Notes: generated by a model not told the origin, from the letters alone. 64,000 nt of DNA from Sphingopyxis sp. CCNWLW2 (GCF_037095755.1 NZ_JBAWKJ010000001.1:310001-374000); one strand, 5' to 3'; counted from the stretch's first letter, positions 17,684-26,284 are shown. Numbers and translations: made by a program.

Positions 17684-18850
17684 TTGAGTATCGCCAGCAT
17701 TGCCCTGCCCCGCATCTTGCGCATCGGCGGCGGGGCGTCGAAGCAATTGCCCGACGTGCTGGCGTCGCTGGGTTTGTCGCGGCCGCTGATCGTCACCGAT
17801 GCCTGGCTGGTGAGCAGCGGCCGCGTCGCCGAACTCGCCGACGGGCTGACGGCGGCCGGGATCGTCGCGCGCATATTTGCCGATACAGTACCCGATCCGA
17901 CGGTGGCGTCGGTCGATGCCGGCGTGGTGTGTCTGCGCGAGGGCGACCATGACTGCGTCGTCGGCTTCGGCGGCGGCAGCCCGCTCGACAGCGCGAAGGC
18001 GATCGCACTGCTCGGTCTGCACGGCGGCGCGATGGCGGACTATAAGGCGCCGCATGTGCAGGACGCGCCGGGACTGCCGGTGATCGCGATCCCGACGACG
18101 GCGGGCACGGGGTCGGAGGCGACGCGCTTCACGATCATCACCGACGAGACGACCGACGAGAAGATGTTGTGCCCCGGCCTAGCCTATCTGCCCGTTGCGG
18201 CGCTGGTCGACTATGAGCTGACCTTTACCAAGCCCGTGCGGCTGACCGCCGATACGGGGATCGATTCGCTGACCCACGCGATCGAGGCCTATGTGTCGAA
18301 GCGCGCCAACCCGTTCAGCGACGGCATGGCGCTGCTCGCGATGCGCGCGATCGCGCCCAATTTGCGGCGCGTGTGCCGCGACCCGATGGACGCCGCGGCG
18401 CGCGAGGCGATGATGCTCGGCGCGACGCAGGCGGGGATCGCCTTTTCGAACAGCTCGGTCGCGCTGGTCCACGGGATGAGCCGGCCGATCGGCGCACATT
18501 TCCATGTCCCGCACGGACTGTCGAACGCGATGCTGCTGCCTGCGGTGACCGCCTGGTCGGCGCCCGCGGCGCTCACCCGCTATGCCGATTGCGCAAGGGC
18601 AATGGGCGTCGCCGACGAGGCCGAAGGCGACCAGTCGGCGGTGGCGCGGCTGCTCGATGAACTTGCAGCCTTGAACCGCGAGCTCGAGGTGCCAGGGCCG
18701 GCGGCGTGGGGCATCGATGCGGCACGCTGGGACGCGCTGGTCCCCACGATGTGCGCGCAGGCGGCGGCGTCAGGATCGCCCGCGAACAATCCGCGCGTGC
18801 CCGATGTGGAGGAGATGGCGGCGCTTTATGCGCAGGTGTGGGCGGGATGA
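17684..18850 (+). CDS. Iron-containing alcohol dehydrogenase
   Basis: A 388-residue group III (Fe-type) dehydrogenase. I chose the TTG at 17684, preceded at 8 nt by AGGAG, because it gives normal family length and starts at the conserved LPRILRIGGG strand; an upstream open extension overlaps the receptor gene. Visible motifs are FGGGSPLDSAKA (NAD-binding loop), PTTAGTGSEAT, and the metal site DTGIDSLTHAIEAY plus VHGMSRPIGAHFHVPHG with His ligands. It reduces or oxidises an aldehyde/alcohol with NAD(P). It follows the TonB receptor gene by 119 nt on the same strand. A role on DEH or another uronate aldehyde is possible but only inferred; maleylacetate-reductase-like activity is an alternative. 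Confidence 0.85.
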   Translation: MSIASIALPRILRIGGGASKQLPDVLASLGLSRPLIVTDAWLVSSGRVAELADGLTAAGIVARIFADTVPDPTVASVDAGVVCLREGDHDCVVGFGGGSPLDSAKAIALLGLHGGAMADYKAPHVQDAPGLPVIAIPTTAGTGSEATRFTIITDETTDEKMLCPGLAYLPVAALVDYELTFTKPVRLTADTGIDSLTHAIEAYVSKRANPFSDGMALLAMRAIAPNLRRVCRDPMDAAAREAMMLGATQAGIAFSNSSVALVHGMSRPIGAHFHVPHGLSNAMLLPAVTAWSAPAALTRYADCARAMGVADEAEGDQSAVARLLDELAALNRELEVPGPAAWGIDAARWDALVPTMCAQAAASGSPANNPRVPDVEEMAALYAQVWAG

Positions 18851-18854
18851 TGAA

Positions 18855-19328
18855 ATGACCGGATCAAGTCCTGATTCCATCCGCGCGGCAATCGACAACT
18901 ACCTTGGGCTTCTCGACGGCGAACCGAAGACGGAGCAACGGGAGCTCAGGAAGCTGACGCTCGCACTCGATCGGCTCGTTTCTGAATATCAAAAGACTGA
19001 AGATGTCGATGCCATTGACGAAGAGGCTGATGCCCCTTCGACCGATTATGAGTCACTCTATCGGCAAGCTGGCGCATCGTATCCGACCTTGGGCTACTAT
19101 ACGCACATCGTTCCTGATAAAGGGATGAATGTCGAACCTGCCTTGGCAGACGCGATCGATGACCTGACCGACATTGCTCGCGACCTGCACGAGGTTCTTT
19201 GGCACTTGGACCGAGGCCGGGTAACCGACGCGATCTGGCATTTCCGCTTTAACTACCAAATCCATTGGGGCGTGCATCTGCACAATCTGCGCACCTATTT
19301 GCATTCGGCGGCAATAGAGGCCCGGTAA
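18855..19328 (+). CDS. Small acidic protein, DUF5063-like
   Basis: A 157-residue soluble, acidic protein starting 4 nt after the dehydrogenase stop. The mid-section (DYESLYRQAGASYPTLGYY) and the C-terminal helix pair (DDLTDIARDLHEV, followed by AIWHFRFNYQIHWGVHL) match the pattern I associate with DUF5063. The family has no established function. Composition differs from its neighbours: fewer Arg/Ala and more mixed codons, consistent with a separately acquired small gene. There is no signal peptide or membrane segment. The family call is from memory of the conserved FxxxIHWGxH pattern and is moderate. Confidence 0.6.
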   Translation: MTGSSPDSIRAAIDNYLGLLDGEPKTEQRELRKLTLALDRLVSEYQKTEDVDAIDEEADAPSTDYESLYRQAGASYPTLGYYTHIVPDKGMNVEPALADAIDDLTDIARDLHEVLWHLDRGRVTDAIWHFRFNYQIHWGVHLHNLRTYLHSAAIEAR

Positions 19329-19380
19329 AAACCGGTCTCCGTTCATCCTTCCGCAACCCGCACCCTGCTTAAGCGCGCTC

Positions 19381-19423
19381 GCCCCGTCTCCCTCTCTCCT
19401 ACGTCTCATCGTGGAGGCGGGGC
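19381..19423. terminator. Stem-loop between convergent genes
   Basis: GCCCCGTCTCC and GGAGGCGGGGC form an 11-bp stem with one mismatch and a 21-nt loop, in the 140-nt gap between the plus-strand DUF5063-like gene and the minus-strand aldo/keto reductase gene. There is no T-run, so termination in either direction is only plausible. Confidence 0.35.
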
Positions 19424-19468
19424 ATTCATCGCAAATCCCGAAACATGCGCGCTCCCGGCATCTGATTG

Positions 19469-20371
19469 TCAGGGCAGTCTTTCGCCCGTCGATGCCTGCA
19501 GCACCGCATACCATTCGGTGCGCGTCCAGCGCGGCGTGAAGGCCTGCGGAATTTCGGCGATGCGCACGGTGTTCTGCGTGCCGACAATCGGAATCGGGCG
19601 TGCGGGATGCGCCATGACCCAGCTATAGGTCGTCGCCGCGCGCGACACGCCATATTCGGCGGCCTTCGCGTCGAGCAGCGCGGCGACCGCCCGCCCGCGC
19701 GCGTCCGCCGGATCGCCCAGCCGGCCGCCGCCGAGCGGCGACCAGGCGAGGAAAGCCATGCCCTCCGCCATCGACTGGTCGAAAATGCCGTCGAACAGCG
19801 GCGCGAGGTGCAGCGGCGAAAATTCGCTCTGGTGGCTGGCTACCGGAACGGGGAGGAATTTCGCGAGCGCCGAGGTTTGCGACGGCGTGAAATTCGACAC
19901 GCCGACCGCGCCGATCTTGCCCATCCGGTGCGCTTCTTCGAGCACGCCCGCGATTTCCTGTGGATGGGCGAGCAGGTCGGGACGGTGAATCTGCCACAGC
20001 TCGACATGATCGGTGCGCAGGCGCCGGAGCGACATGTCGATCGCCGACGCCAGATAGGACGCACTGCTGTCATAGGGCACGCCGGGAATGATCCCGCCCT
20101 TGGTCGCCAGCACCATCCGCTCGCGAAGCCCGGGCGCCTCGGCAAAGACGTCGCCGAGCAAGGCTTCGGCCGAACCGAAACCCCCCGGCGTATCGGCGCC
20201 ATAGATATCGGCGGTGTCGAACAGCGTCACGCCCGCCTCGAACGCCGCATCGATCCGCGCGCGCGCCGCCCTGACATCAACCTCGGCGAAGCGCCACATG
20301 CCCCAGGCTATTGGTGAGATCTCGCGCCCGGCAACGGTCACGGGGGCGGGCGTGGGAAGATAGTCCGGCAT
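19469..20371 (-). CDS. Aldo/keto reductase
   Basis: A 300-residue (beta/alpha)8 reductase. The AKR tetrad is visible: Asp and Tyr in LFDTADIYG (about 50-58), Lys in LATKGGI and His in WQIHRPD. The cofactor region SNFTPSQ and the C-terminal IPIVGTQN block are also typical. Length and the YdhF-like pattern suggest an NADPH-dependent oxidoreductase of broad specificity. It lies 3 nt after the amidohydrolase stop on the same strand, so the two are likely one transcript. The pairing suggests a sugar-lactone or sugar-aldehyde step but the substrate is not evident. There is no signal peptide, so it is cytoplasmic, unlike its partner. Confidence 0.86.
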   Translation of the reverse strand: MPDYLPTPAPVTVAGREISPIAWGMWRFAEVDVRAARARIDAAFEAGVTLFDTADIYGADTPGGFGSAEALLGDVFAEAPGLRERMVLATKGGIIPGVPYDSSASYLASAIDMSLRRLRTDHVELWQIHRPDLLAHPQEIAGVLEEAHRMGKIGAVGVSNFTPSQTSALAKFLPVPVASHQSEFSPLHLAPLFDGIFDQSMAEGMAFLAWSPLGGGRLGDPADARGRAVAALLDAKAAEYGVSRAATTYSWVMAHPARPIPIVGTQNTVRIAEIPQAFTPRWTRTEWYAVLQASTGERLP

Positions 20372-20374
20372 CGA

Positions 20375-21217
20375 TCAGCGCCCGAGCAGCTTGCGCGCGT
20401 TACCCGACCGGATCTTCGCACGCTCCTCGTCGGTCAGATCGAGCTTCGCAAAGGCCTCCAGTGTCTTCGCAAGCGAGATTTGCGGGAAGTCCGACGCGAT
20501 CAGCACATGATCGACGCCGACGTTGCGGATCGTCCAGACATATTCGGCCTCGATCGGCGAGTCCGCGGCGAGGATGACGCTCGCCGAAATGTCGAAATAG
20601 ATATTCTCGGCGAAGAGATTTTCGGCGGTGCGCGCGAGCGCAAGGATGTTCCAGAAGCGGAAATTCAGCCCGCCCATATGGCCGAAGATGAATTTCGTCT
20701 TCGGCGCCGCGAGCGCGAGGTTGAAAAGCTTCTCATTGTCGCTGGGGACGATGCTGGCGTTATCCATGACGACGACCATGCCCCGGTCGCCCGCACGCTT
20801 GACCAGCGTCAGCACGCGGGGGTCGGCGGCGTCGAATTTCTGCGTGTGCGGGTGGATCTTGAGCAGCTTCACCCCGCGCGCGGCGACGCGGTCCACCTCG
20901 GCGAGCGCGGCATCGCCGTCATAGGGGTGGACCGTCGCGATCGCGATCATGTCGGGATTCTTCGCCGCCAGCGCGATCAGCGTGTCATTGCGGGCTGTGA
21001 TGTCGCCGGGGTTGCCCGCGAGTGCCTGATTGGGGCCGCCGAACCACATCGCACCGAACGCGTCGACCGATTGGCCCGATGCTTTGAGCTGTGCCCGATA
21101 TTCGGCGACCGATGCCTCGCCGTTGTGCAGATGGACATGGGTGTCGACGACGCCGGTCTGGCCAAAGGCCGAGGCAAGCGGCGTCAGCAGGGCGATCGAA
21201 AGCAGCAAGCTTCGCAT
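20375..21217 (-). CDS. Secreted amidohydrolase family 2 protein
   Basis: A 280-residue TIM-barrel hydrolase. The start is the ATG at 21217 behind GGAG, leading into a signal peptide ending at SAFGQ (about 20). The metal-binding block VDTHVHLH follows immediately. Later motifs are KIHPHTQKF, FGHMGG and IASDFP, all typical of the amidohydrolase_2 group, which includes decarboxylases and sugar lactonases. It is probably periplasmic. It is cotranscribed with the aldo/keto reductase 3 nt downstream and separated from the upstream methyltransferase gene by a strong hairpin. Substrate unknown; lactone hydrolysis is one option. Confidence 0.8.
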   Translation of the reverse strand: MRSLLLSIALLTPLASAFGQTGVVDTHVHLHNGEASVAEYRAQLKASGQSVDAFGAMWFGGPNQALAGNPGDITARNDTLIALAAKNPDMIAIATVHPYDGDAALAEVDRVAARGVKLLKIHPHTQKFDAADPRVLTLVKRAGDRGMVVVMDNASIVPSDNEKLFNLALAAPKTKFIFGHMGGLNFRFWNILALARTAENLFAENIYFDISASVILAADSPIEAEYVWTIRNVGVDHVLIASDFPQISLAKTLEAFAKLDLTDEERAKIRSGNARKLLGR

Positions 21218-21284
21218 GGGGGCTCCAATGAAGGCGGTCGGGAATGCCCCCCACCTGCCACAATGGCTGCTGCTTACCAAGGAC

Positions 21285-21312
21285 CCCGTCCCGCTCACCC
21301 GAGCGGGACGGG
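21285..21312 (-). terminator. GC-rich stem-loop after the methyltransferase gene
   Basis: A perfect 12-bp stem (CCCGTCCCGCTC / GAGCGGGACGGG) with a 4-nt ACCC loop starts 10 nt past the methyltransferase stop codon, before the amidohydrolase gene. No clear T-run follows, so it is either a GC-driven terminator or a 3'-end stabiliser. Confidence 0.6.
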
Positions 21313-21322
21313 CCCGGACAGC

Positions 21323-22201
21323 CTATTTGCGCACGGTGACCTTCAGATAGGTCGCCGGGATTTCGGTGCGGTCGGCGCCGCCGCGGTTTTCGCGTTCGAA
21401 CAATTGTTCGAGTTCGGCTTGAAGCTCGGCGCGCCGGCCGCTCGCCTCGGCCGCGGCGAAGGCGTTCATCGTCGGGCCGTAATAGTCGCGGAAGATCGCG
21501 AGGAATTCGTGCGGCTTGCCCGCATAGCGGAAGGTGTAGGTCGCGCGTTCGCAGGTGATTTTATCCTGAGCGATGCCCGCGGCGCCAAAGCGTTCGCGCA
21601 CCGCCTCCTCCTGTCCCCAGGTCACCGGGCTGATGAAGCCTTCGGGCGGCGGCGGGGTATAGGCGGCGGAAATCTTGAGCACATGCGCGATGAGGGTCGG
21701 ATCGCCGGGGATCCAGTTGCCCATCACGATGCGTCCGCCGGGGCGCGTCACGCGGACCATCTCGGCCGCGGTGTCGAGCGGCCTTGGCGCGAACATCGCG
21801 CCGAAGATGCTGACGACGAGATCGAAGCTGTTATCGGCGAGCGCATCGAGATGCGACGCGTCGCCCTCCTCGAAGCGCAGGTTCGAGAGGCCGGCTTCGC
21901 GGGCGCGGACATTGCCGGCGGCGACGAGGTTCGATGCGATATCGACGCCGAGTACGTTGGCGCCGCGATAGGCCGACGGCAGCGCGGTCGTGCCGTCGCC
22001 GCAACCGAGGTCGAGCACGTCGAGCCCGGCGTGGACACCGAGGGTTTCAATCAGCGCATCGCCGCTTTCGCGCATGCACGCCGCGAGACGGGTAAAATCC
22101 CCCTTCTCCCAAAGAGCCTTGTTCGGGTTTACCGTCGTTGATAGATTTTCGGTTTGCGGCGCGGTGGGCGCCGTTTCCGGCCTGGTTGTTGCGAGCGTCA
22201 C
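21323..22201 (-). CDS. Class I SAM-dependent methyltransferase
   Basis: A 292-residue Rossmann methyltransferase. Motif I is VLDLGCGDGTT (about 62-72), motif II VLGVDIA, the adenine-side block is FEEGDASHLD, and motif IV is FDLVVSIFGAMFAPRP. The C-terminal part (PPPPEGFISPVTWG, YTFRYAGKPHEFLAIFRDYYGP) matches a common proteobacterial group annotated only as class I methyltransferases. It has no signal peptide. It is transcribed divergently from a winged-helix/TPR regulator, with a 17-bp palindrome 18 nt upstream of its start, which makes that regulator a candidate controller. Acceptor unknown. Confidence 0.82.
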   Translation of the reverse strand: MTLATTRPETAPTAPQTENLSTTVNPNKALWEKGDFTRLAACMRESGDALIETLGVHAGLDVLDLGCGDGTTALPSAYRGANVLGVDIASNLVAAGNVRAREAGLSNLRFEEGDASHLDALADNSFDLVVSIFGAMFAPRPLDTAAEMVRVTRPGGRIVMGNWIPGDPTLIAHVLKISAAYTPPPPEGFISPVTWGQEEAVRERFGAAGIAQDKITCERATYTFRYAGKPHEFLAIFRDYYGPTMNAFAAAEASGRRAELQAELEQLFERENRGGADRTEIPATYLKVTVRK

Positions 22202-22218
22202 GATAGCCTCCTTGAACG

Positions 22219-22235
22219 GAACCGGGTGCCGGTTC
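22219..22235. promoter_or_regulatory. 17-bp palindrome, candidate operator of the methyltransferase gene
   Basis: GAACCGG and CCGGTTC (7-bp arms, GTG spacer) lie in the 66-nt region between the methyltransferase gene and the divergent winged-helix/TPR regulator gene. The position, immediately before the methyltransferase start, fits a repressor or activator site. Confidence 0.45.
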
Positions 22236-22267
22236 GATATGACGCTGAATAGGCTTTCCGTGGTCCC

Positions 22268-23893
22268 ATGCTTGAAGACGGCATGGAGAAGTTATGGAGA
22301 AATGCTGGTTTGTCGTTCGGCGCCGCCCTGATCTACCGCTTTGAGGGCTTCGAGCTCGACCCCGGCAAGTTCGAGCTGCGCGAGCGGGGGCACGCAAAAC
22401 ATCTCGAGCCGCAGGTGCTGTCTTTGCTCATCCTGCTTGCCAGCAACGCCGACCGCCTCGTCAGCAAGGACGAGATTATCGAGAAAATCTGGGGCGGACG
22501 GATCGTGTCCGAAGCCGCGGTGGCCTCGCGCGTCAAGGCGGCGCGGCAGGCGCTGGGCGACGACGGCAAGGAACAGCACTTTATCCGCACCATCCACGGC
22601 AAGGGCTTTCGCTTCGGCGCGCAGGTCCTGTTCGAGCAGGCGCCCGGCCCCGTGCGTCGGTTCGCCGCGCCCGCCGCCGAGCTGTCGCCGACTGCTCCCG
22701 CCGCGGAGGAGCGGCCGTCGATCGCTGTGCTCCCCTTCCATCTCGTCGGTGGCCCCGGGCCGTTGTCGGTCGTTGCCGATGCGCTGGCCGACGAGCTGAT
22801 CGGCGACCTGTCGCGGCTGCGCTGGCTGCTGGTGATCGCGCGCACCTCGACCTTCCGCTTTCGCGGACAGGAGGCAAGCTGCGAACAGGTCGGCGCGGCG
22901 CTGGGTGTCCGTTATTGCCTGACCGGTACGCTTGAGGAAGCCGCCGGCCACGTCACCCTGTCGGTCAGCCTTGCACGAACATGCGACAGTGCGGTGGTGT
23001 GGGCCGACCGCTTCACCGCGAGCCGCGACGAATTGCACGAGTTGCGCTGCGAGGTGCTCGAAGCCGTGATCGCCAATTTGGAGGCGCGGATCATCCAGAA
23101 TGAGGTCGAGCAGGCGCGCCGCATGCCCGAGGCGGCGCTCGACGCCTGGTCGTCCTATCACCTCGGGCTCGACCATATGTTCCGGTTCAACCGGTCGGAC
23201 AACGCGCGTGCGACCAGCCTGTTCGCGCAGGCGCTGGCGCGCGATCCCAATTTCTCGCGCGCGCTGTCCGGGCTGTCGTTCACGCGCTTTCAGGATTGTT
23301 TCCTGCAATATTCGGACGATCCCGAGGCAATGGCGGAGCAGGCGCGGTCGTTTGCCGAGCGCGCGGTGCAGCTCGATCCGCTCGATCCCTTCGCGCATCT
23401 CAACCTCGGCCGCTCTTTATGGTTCGCCGACGCGGTGCCCGAAAGCATGGAGCGCCTTTCAGCGGCGATCGCGCTCAGCCCCAATTATGCGCAGGCGATC
23501 TATTCGAAAGCGTGGGCCGAGATGACGCAATGCGACGTCGGCCACAGCGACGAACATGCTGAACTGGCGCTGCGCCTGAGCCCGCTCGATCCTTTACGCT
23601 ATGCGATGCTGGGGGTGCGCTCGGTCAGCGCGTTGATGCGCGGCGACTATCAGAGCGCACTCGAATGGGGTGAGCGCGCGGCGCAGTCGCCGGGCGCTCA
23701 CAAGCATATCGCGGTGATCGCGGCGATCGCCGCCGAGGCGTCGGGCAATCGCGAGCGCGCGGCGCAGTGGATCGGGCGGGCGCGGCAACTCGACCCGCAA
23801 GTATCGCGGGGGACTTTCCTGCGATCCTTCCCGTTTGCCGCGACGAGCGGACGCGAGATGATCGAGCGGGCGCTGCAGGGCACCGGGCTTTAG
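22268..23893 (+). CDS. Winged-helix regulator fused to TolB-like and TPR domains
   Basis: A 541-residue protein with a CadC-like layout but no transmembrane helix. Residues about 22-115 form an OmpR/PhoB-type winged helix (YRFEGFELD, LEPQVLSLLILLASNADRLV, RVKAARQALGDDG, IRTIHGKGFRFGA). A TolB/adenylate-cyclase-associated beta domain follows from PSIAVLPFHLV (about 156) to LARTCDSAVVWADRF. TPR-like helices then run to the end (ALARDPNFSRALSGL, AVQLDPLDPFAHLNLGRSL, AIALSPNYAQAIYSK). Such proteins act as DNA-binding regulators with a ligand- or protein-sensing half. The start is uncertain, since an ATG at 22283 is also possible; neither has a strong ribosome site. It is divergent from the methyltransferase gene, and its stop overlaps the convergent sulfatase gene by 4 nt. 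Confidence 0.83.
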   Translation: MLEDGMEKLWRNAGLSFGAALIYRFEGFELDPGKFELRERGHAKHLEPQVLSLLILLASNADRLVSKDEIIEKIWGGRIVSEAAVASRVKAARQALGDDGKEQHFIRTIHGKGFRFGAQVLFEQAPGPVRRFAAPAAELSPTAPAAEERPSIAVLPFHLVGGPGPLSVVADALADELIGDLSRLRWLLVIARTSTFRFRGQEASCEQVGAALGVRYCLTGTLEEAAGHVTLSVSLARTCDSAVVWADRFTASRDELHELRCEVLEAVIANLEARIIQNEVEQARRMPEAALDAWSSYHLGLDHMFRFNRSDNARATSLFAQALARDPNFSRALSGLSFTRFQDCFLQYSDDPEAMAEQARSFAERAVQLDPLDPFAHLNLGRSLWFADAVPESMERLSAAIALSPNYAQAIYSKAWAEMTQCDVGHSDEHAELALRLSPLDPLRYAMLGVRSVSALMRGDYQSALEWGERAAQSPGAHKHIAVIAAIAAEASGNRERAAQWIGRARQLDPQVSRGTFLRSFPFAATSGREMIERALQGTGL

Positions 23894-25536
23894 TTCGTCC
23901 AGTAGACATAGTCCTGCCCGTCTTTCCACGGCGCATTCTGGGGCACGTCGATCCGCACGGGCGCTTCGACCAGTCCCGGCCAGATCGGCTTGGCCATGCC
24001 CTTGTTCTGCGCGTCGATCATCGCGCGAAGCTGGGCGACGCGCTGCGGCTCGCTTGCGGCGAGGTCATGGCGTTCGGTCGGATCGACCGCGAGATTGTAC
24101 AGGCGCGCCTTTTCGGGCCGCTTCGTCACCTGCAGCTTCCAGTCGCCCGCGCGCACGGCGCGATAATCGCCCGAGCGCCAATAAAGCGCCGCGCGCTTTG
24201 CCGGGCCGGCCAAAATATTCTCGCTGTCGACGATCCGGTCGGCCGGCGCCTTCGCCCCCGCCGCGGCCGCGATGGTCGAGAAGAGGTCGATATGCCCGGT
24301 TACGTCGGCGCGCGTCGATCCGGGCGCGATATGCCCCGGCCAGCGCATGAAGAAAGGGGTGCGGATGCCGCCTTCGAAGAAAGTGGCTTTCCATCCGCGA
24401 TAGGGCGCGTTCAGGCGGTCAATGCCGGTGTACCAAGCACCGCCATTGTCGCTGGTAAAGATGATGAGGGTGTTGTCGTCGATCCCCGCTTCTTTCAGCT
24501 TTCCCATCACGTCGCCGATGCGGCGGTCGAGCTGCGCGATCATCGCACCGTAAACGCGCGTCTTGTGATCCTTGATCTGCGGCAGCTTCGCATAGTCCGC
24601 TTTCGTCGCCTGAAACGGCGTGTGCGGAGCGTTGAACGCGAGATACAGGAAGAAGGGCCGGTTTTTGTTCGCCTCGATCGCCTTGATCGCCTCATCGGCG
24701 AAATAGTCGGTCATATGGCCCTTGGGGTGGAAACGCTTGCCGCCGTTGAAGGTGACGGCATGCCGCAGGTTCGCCCAGATGAAGCGGTCGATCGGATCCC
24801 ACGGGAGCTTGGCGTTGACCGTATCGGGATCATCCCCGGGCAGGAACATCGCCGCGCCGCCGAGCACGGCGAGGCTTTCGTCGAAGCCCTGCGCCTGCGG
24901 CTGCAGCGCCGGCGCCTCGCCCAGATGCCATTTGCCGATGTGTAGCGTGCGATAGCCCGCGGCCTTCACCGCCTCGGCAATCGTCACTTCATCCGCGGGC
25001 ACGCCCATGTCGGGATAGTCGGGGATGCCGGGTGTGATGAGATCCCTGTGGAAGATCGCCTTGTGCGGTCCCACCCCTTCGCCGTGCGACACGCTTTCGG
25101 CGAACTCGACCGGCACCGCCGTATATTCGAAGCCGAAGCGCGTCGGATAACGCCCCGTCATCATCGCCGCGCGCGACGGCGAGCAGGTCGCGTTCGCGGC
25201 ATAGGCGGTGGTGAAGTTTATCCCTTCGCGCGCGATCGCGTCGATGTTCGGTGTCTTGACGATCCCCCCCGCGACCCCGCCACCGTTCAGGCTGATGTCG
25301 TTGTAACCGAGATCATCGGCGACGATCAGGATGATGTTGGGGGGATTTTTGGGCCCCGACGGAGTGGCAGGCGCCTTCACCGGACCCTGCTGCCATACGA
25401 CCGCGCGGTTCGGCTGGACCGGGTCCTTCCAGTCCTGAATGATGCCCGGAAGCTTATATTTATTCGCCTCATAAGCCCAATATCCGCCCGCGCCCGCGGC
25501 GGCCAATACGCACAGGGCAACCCATGTTTTCTTCAT
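23890..25536 (-). CDS. Sulfatase (FGly-dependent arylsulfatase family)
   Basis: A 548-residue sulfatase with an N-terminal membrane anchor or uncleaved signal (VALCVLAAAGAGGYWAY). The metal site begins IILIVADDLGYND (about 68-80), and the sulfatase signature is CSPSRAAMMTGR with Cys118 as the residue converted to formylglycine. Further motifs are LHIGKWHLG, APHTPF and IFTSDNGG. The C-x-P-x-R core makes it a Cys-type sulfatase that needs an FGE; such an enzyme is encoded at 26284-27222. The gene is divergent from the TetR gene with a 17-bp palindrome between them. It is periplasmic; the substrate (carbohydrate, sterol or aryl sulfate) is not determined by sequence. Confidence 0.9.
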   Translation of the reverse strand: MKKTWVALCVLAAAGAGGYWAYEANKYKLPGIIQDWKDPVQPNRAVVWQQGPVKAPATPSGPKNPPNIILIVADDLGYNDISLNGGGVAGGIVKTPNIDAIAREGINFTTAYAANATCSPSRAAMMTGRYPTRFGFEYTAVPVEFAESVSHGEGVGPHKAIFHRDLITPGIPDYPDMGVPADEVTIAEAVKAAGYRTLHIGKWHLGEAPALQPQAQGFDESLAVLGGAAMFLPGDDPDTVNAKLPWDPIDRFIWANLRHAVTFNGGKRFHPKGHMTDYFADEAIKAIEANKNRPFFLYLAFNAPHTPFQATKADYAKLPQIKDHKTRVYGAMIAQLDRRIGDVMGKLKEAGIDDNTLIIFTSDNGGAWYTGIDRLNAPYRGWKATFFEGGIRTPFFMRWPGHIAPGSTRADVTGHIDLFSTIAAAAGAKAPADRIVDSENILAGPAKRAALYWRSGDYRAVRAGDWKLQVTKRPEKARLYNLAVDPTERHDLAASEPQRVAQLRAMIDAQNKGMAKPIWPGLVEAPVRIDVPQNAPWKDGQDYVYWTN

Positions 25537-25578
25537 CTTCGACCCCTATCCCATGCGCTCGGCTTGCTCCAAAACTAT

Positions 25579-25595
25579 TGACACTATATGTGTCA
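25579..25595. promoter_or_regulatory. TetR-type operator between sulfatase and TetR genes
   Basis: TGACAC and GTGTCA flank TATAT (17 bp), midway between the divergent starts at 25536 and 25658. It overlaps a plus-strand TTGACA. A related 17-mer sits upstream of the second sulfatase gene (29031-29047). Binding by the adjacent TetR protein is inferred. Confidence 0.62.
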
Positions 25596-25657
25596 CTATA
25601 TTGGCCGATACGCAAGATTGTTTGACCCGGGCGCCAAGCCGGGCCAGCAGGAAGGTC

Positions 25658-26284
25658 ATGACGACAGGGGTGAAGAAGATAGACGCGCCAAAGATCGAGC
25701 CCGGCCGGGTCGACGGCCGCCGCGAACGCGGGCGGTCGAGCCACAAGCGCATCGTCGAGGCGATGATGGAGCTGATCGTCGCGGGCGACCTGTCTCCGAG
25801 CGCGGCGCGCGTCGCCGAGGAAGCCGGCATTGGCCTCCGTACCGTGTTCCGCCATTTCGACGATATGGACGCGCTTTATGCCGAGATCACGGCGACGATC
25901 ACCGAGCGCGTGATGCCGATCGTCGTGGCGCCCTATCCCGACCAGCCGTGGCGCGCCAATATTGGGGAACTCGTCCGCCGGCGGGTCGACGTGTTCGAGG
26001 CGACGCTACCCTTCCGCCTCGCCGCCAACATCAAGCGTTACCAGTCGCCCTTCCTGATGGGGCAGTATAGCCGCGTCGTGATGCTCGAGCGCGAGCTGAT
26101 CGTCCGCCTGCTCCCCGCTTCGGTCCGCGCCGACCGGATCGGCGTCGAGGCTTTGTGCGCCGCGCTGTCCTTCCAGACCTGGCGCACGCTGCGCCACGAC
26201 CAGAGCCTGTCGGCCGAAGAGGCCGGGACGGTGATGGGGCAGATGGTCGAAGCGGTGATGACCACGATCGTCGAAGAAGATTGA
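25658..26284 (+). CDS. TetR-family regulator of the sulfatase island
   Basis: A 208-residue TetR/AcrR regulator starting at the ATG at 25658 behind CAGGAAGG; an upstream in-frame ATG would cover the palindromic operator and is less likely. The HTH lies at about residues 25-70 (RIVEAMMELIVAG, SAARVAEEAGIGLRTVFRHFDDMDALY). The rest is the helical effector domain. Its stop overlaps the ATG of the FGE gene by 1 nt, so regulator and sulfatase-activating enzyme are made together. It probably represses the divergent sulfatase gene, its own operon and the second sulfatase gene, with a sulfated ligand or its product as inducer (inference). Confidence 0.86.
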   Translation: MTTGVKKIDAPKIEPGRVDGRRERGRSSHKRIVEAMMELIVAGDLSPSAARVAEEAGIGLRTVFRHFDDMDALYAEITATITERVMPIVVAPYPDQPWRANIGELVRRRVDVFEATLPFRLAANIKRYQSPFLMGQYSRVVMLERELIVRLLPASVRADRIGVEALCAALSFQTWRTLRHDQSLSAEEAGTVMGQMVEAVMTTIVEED

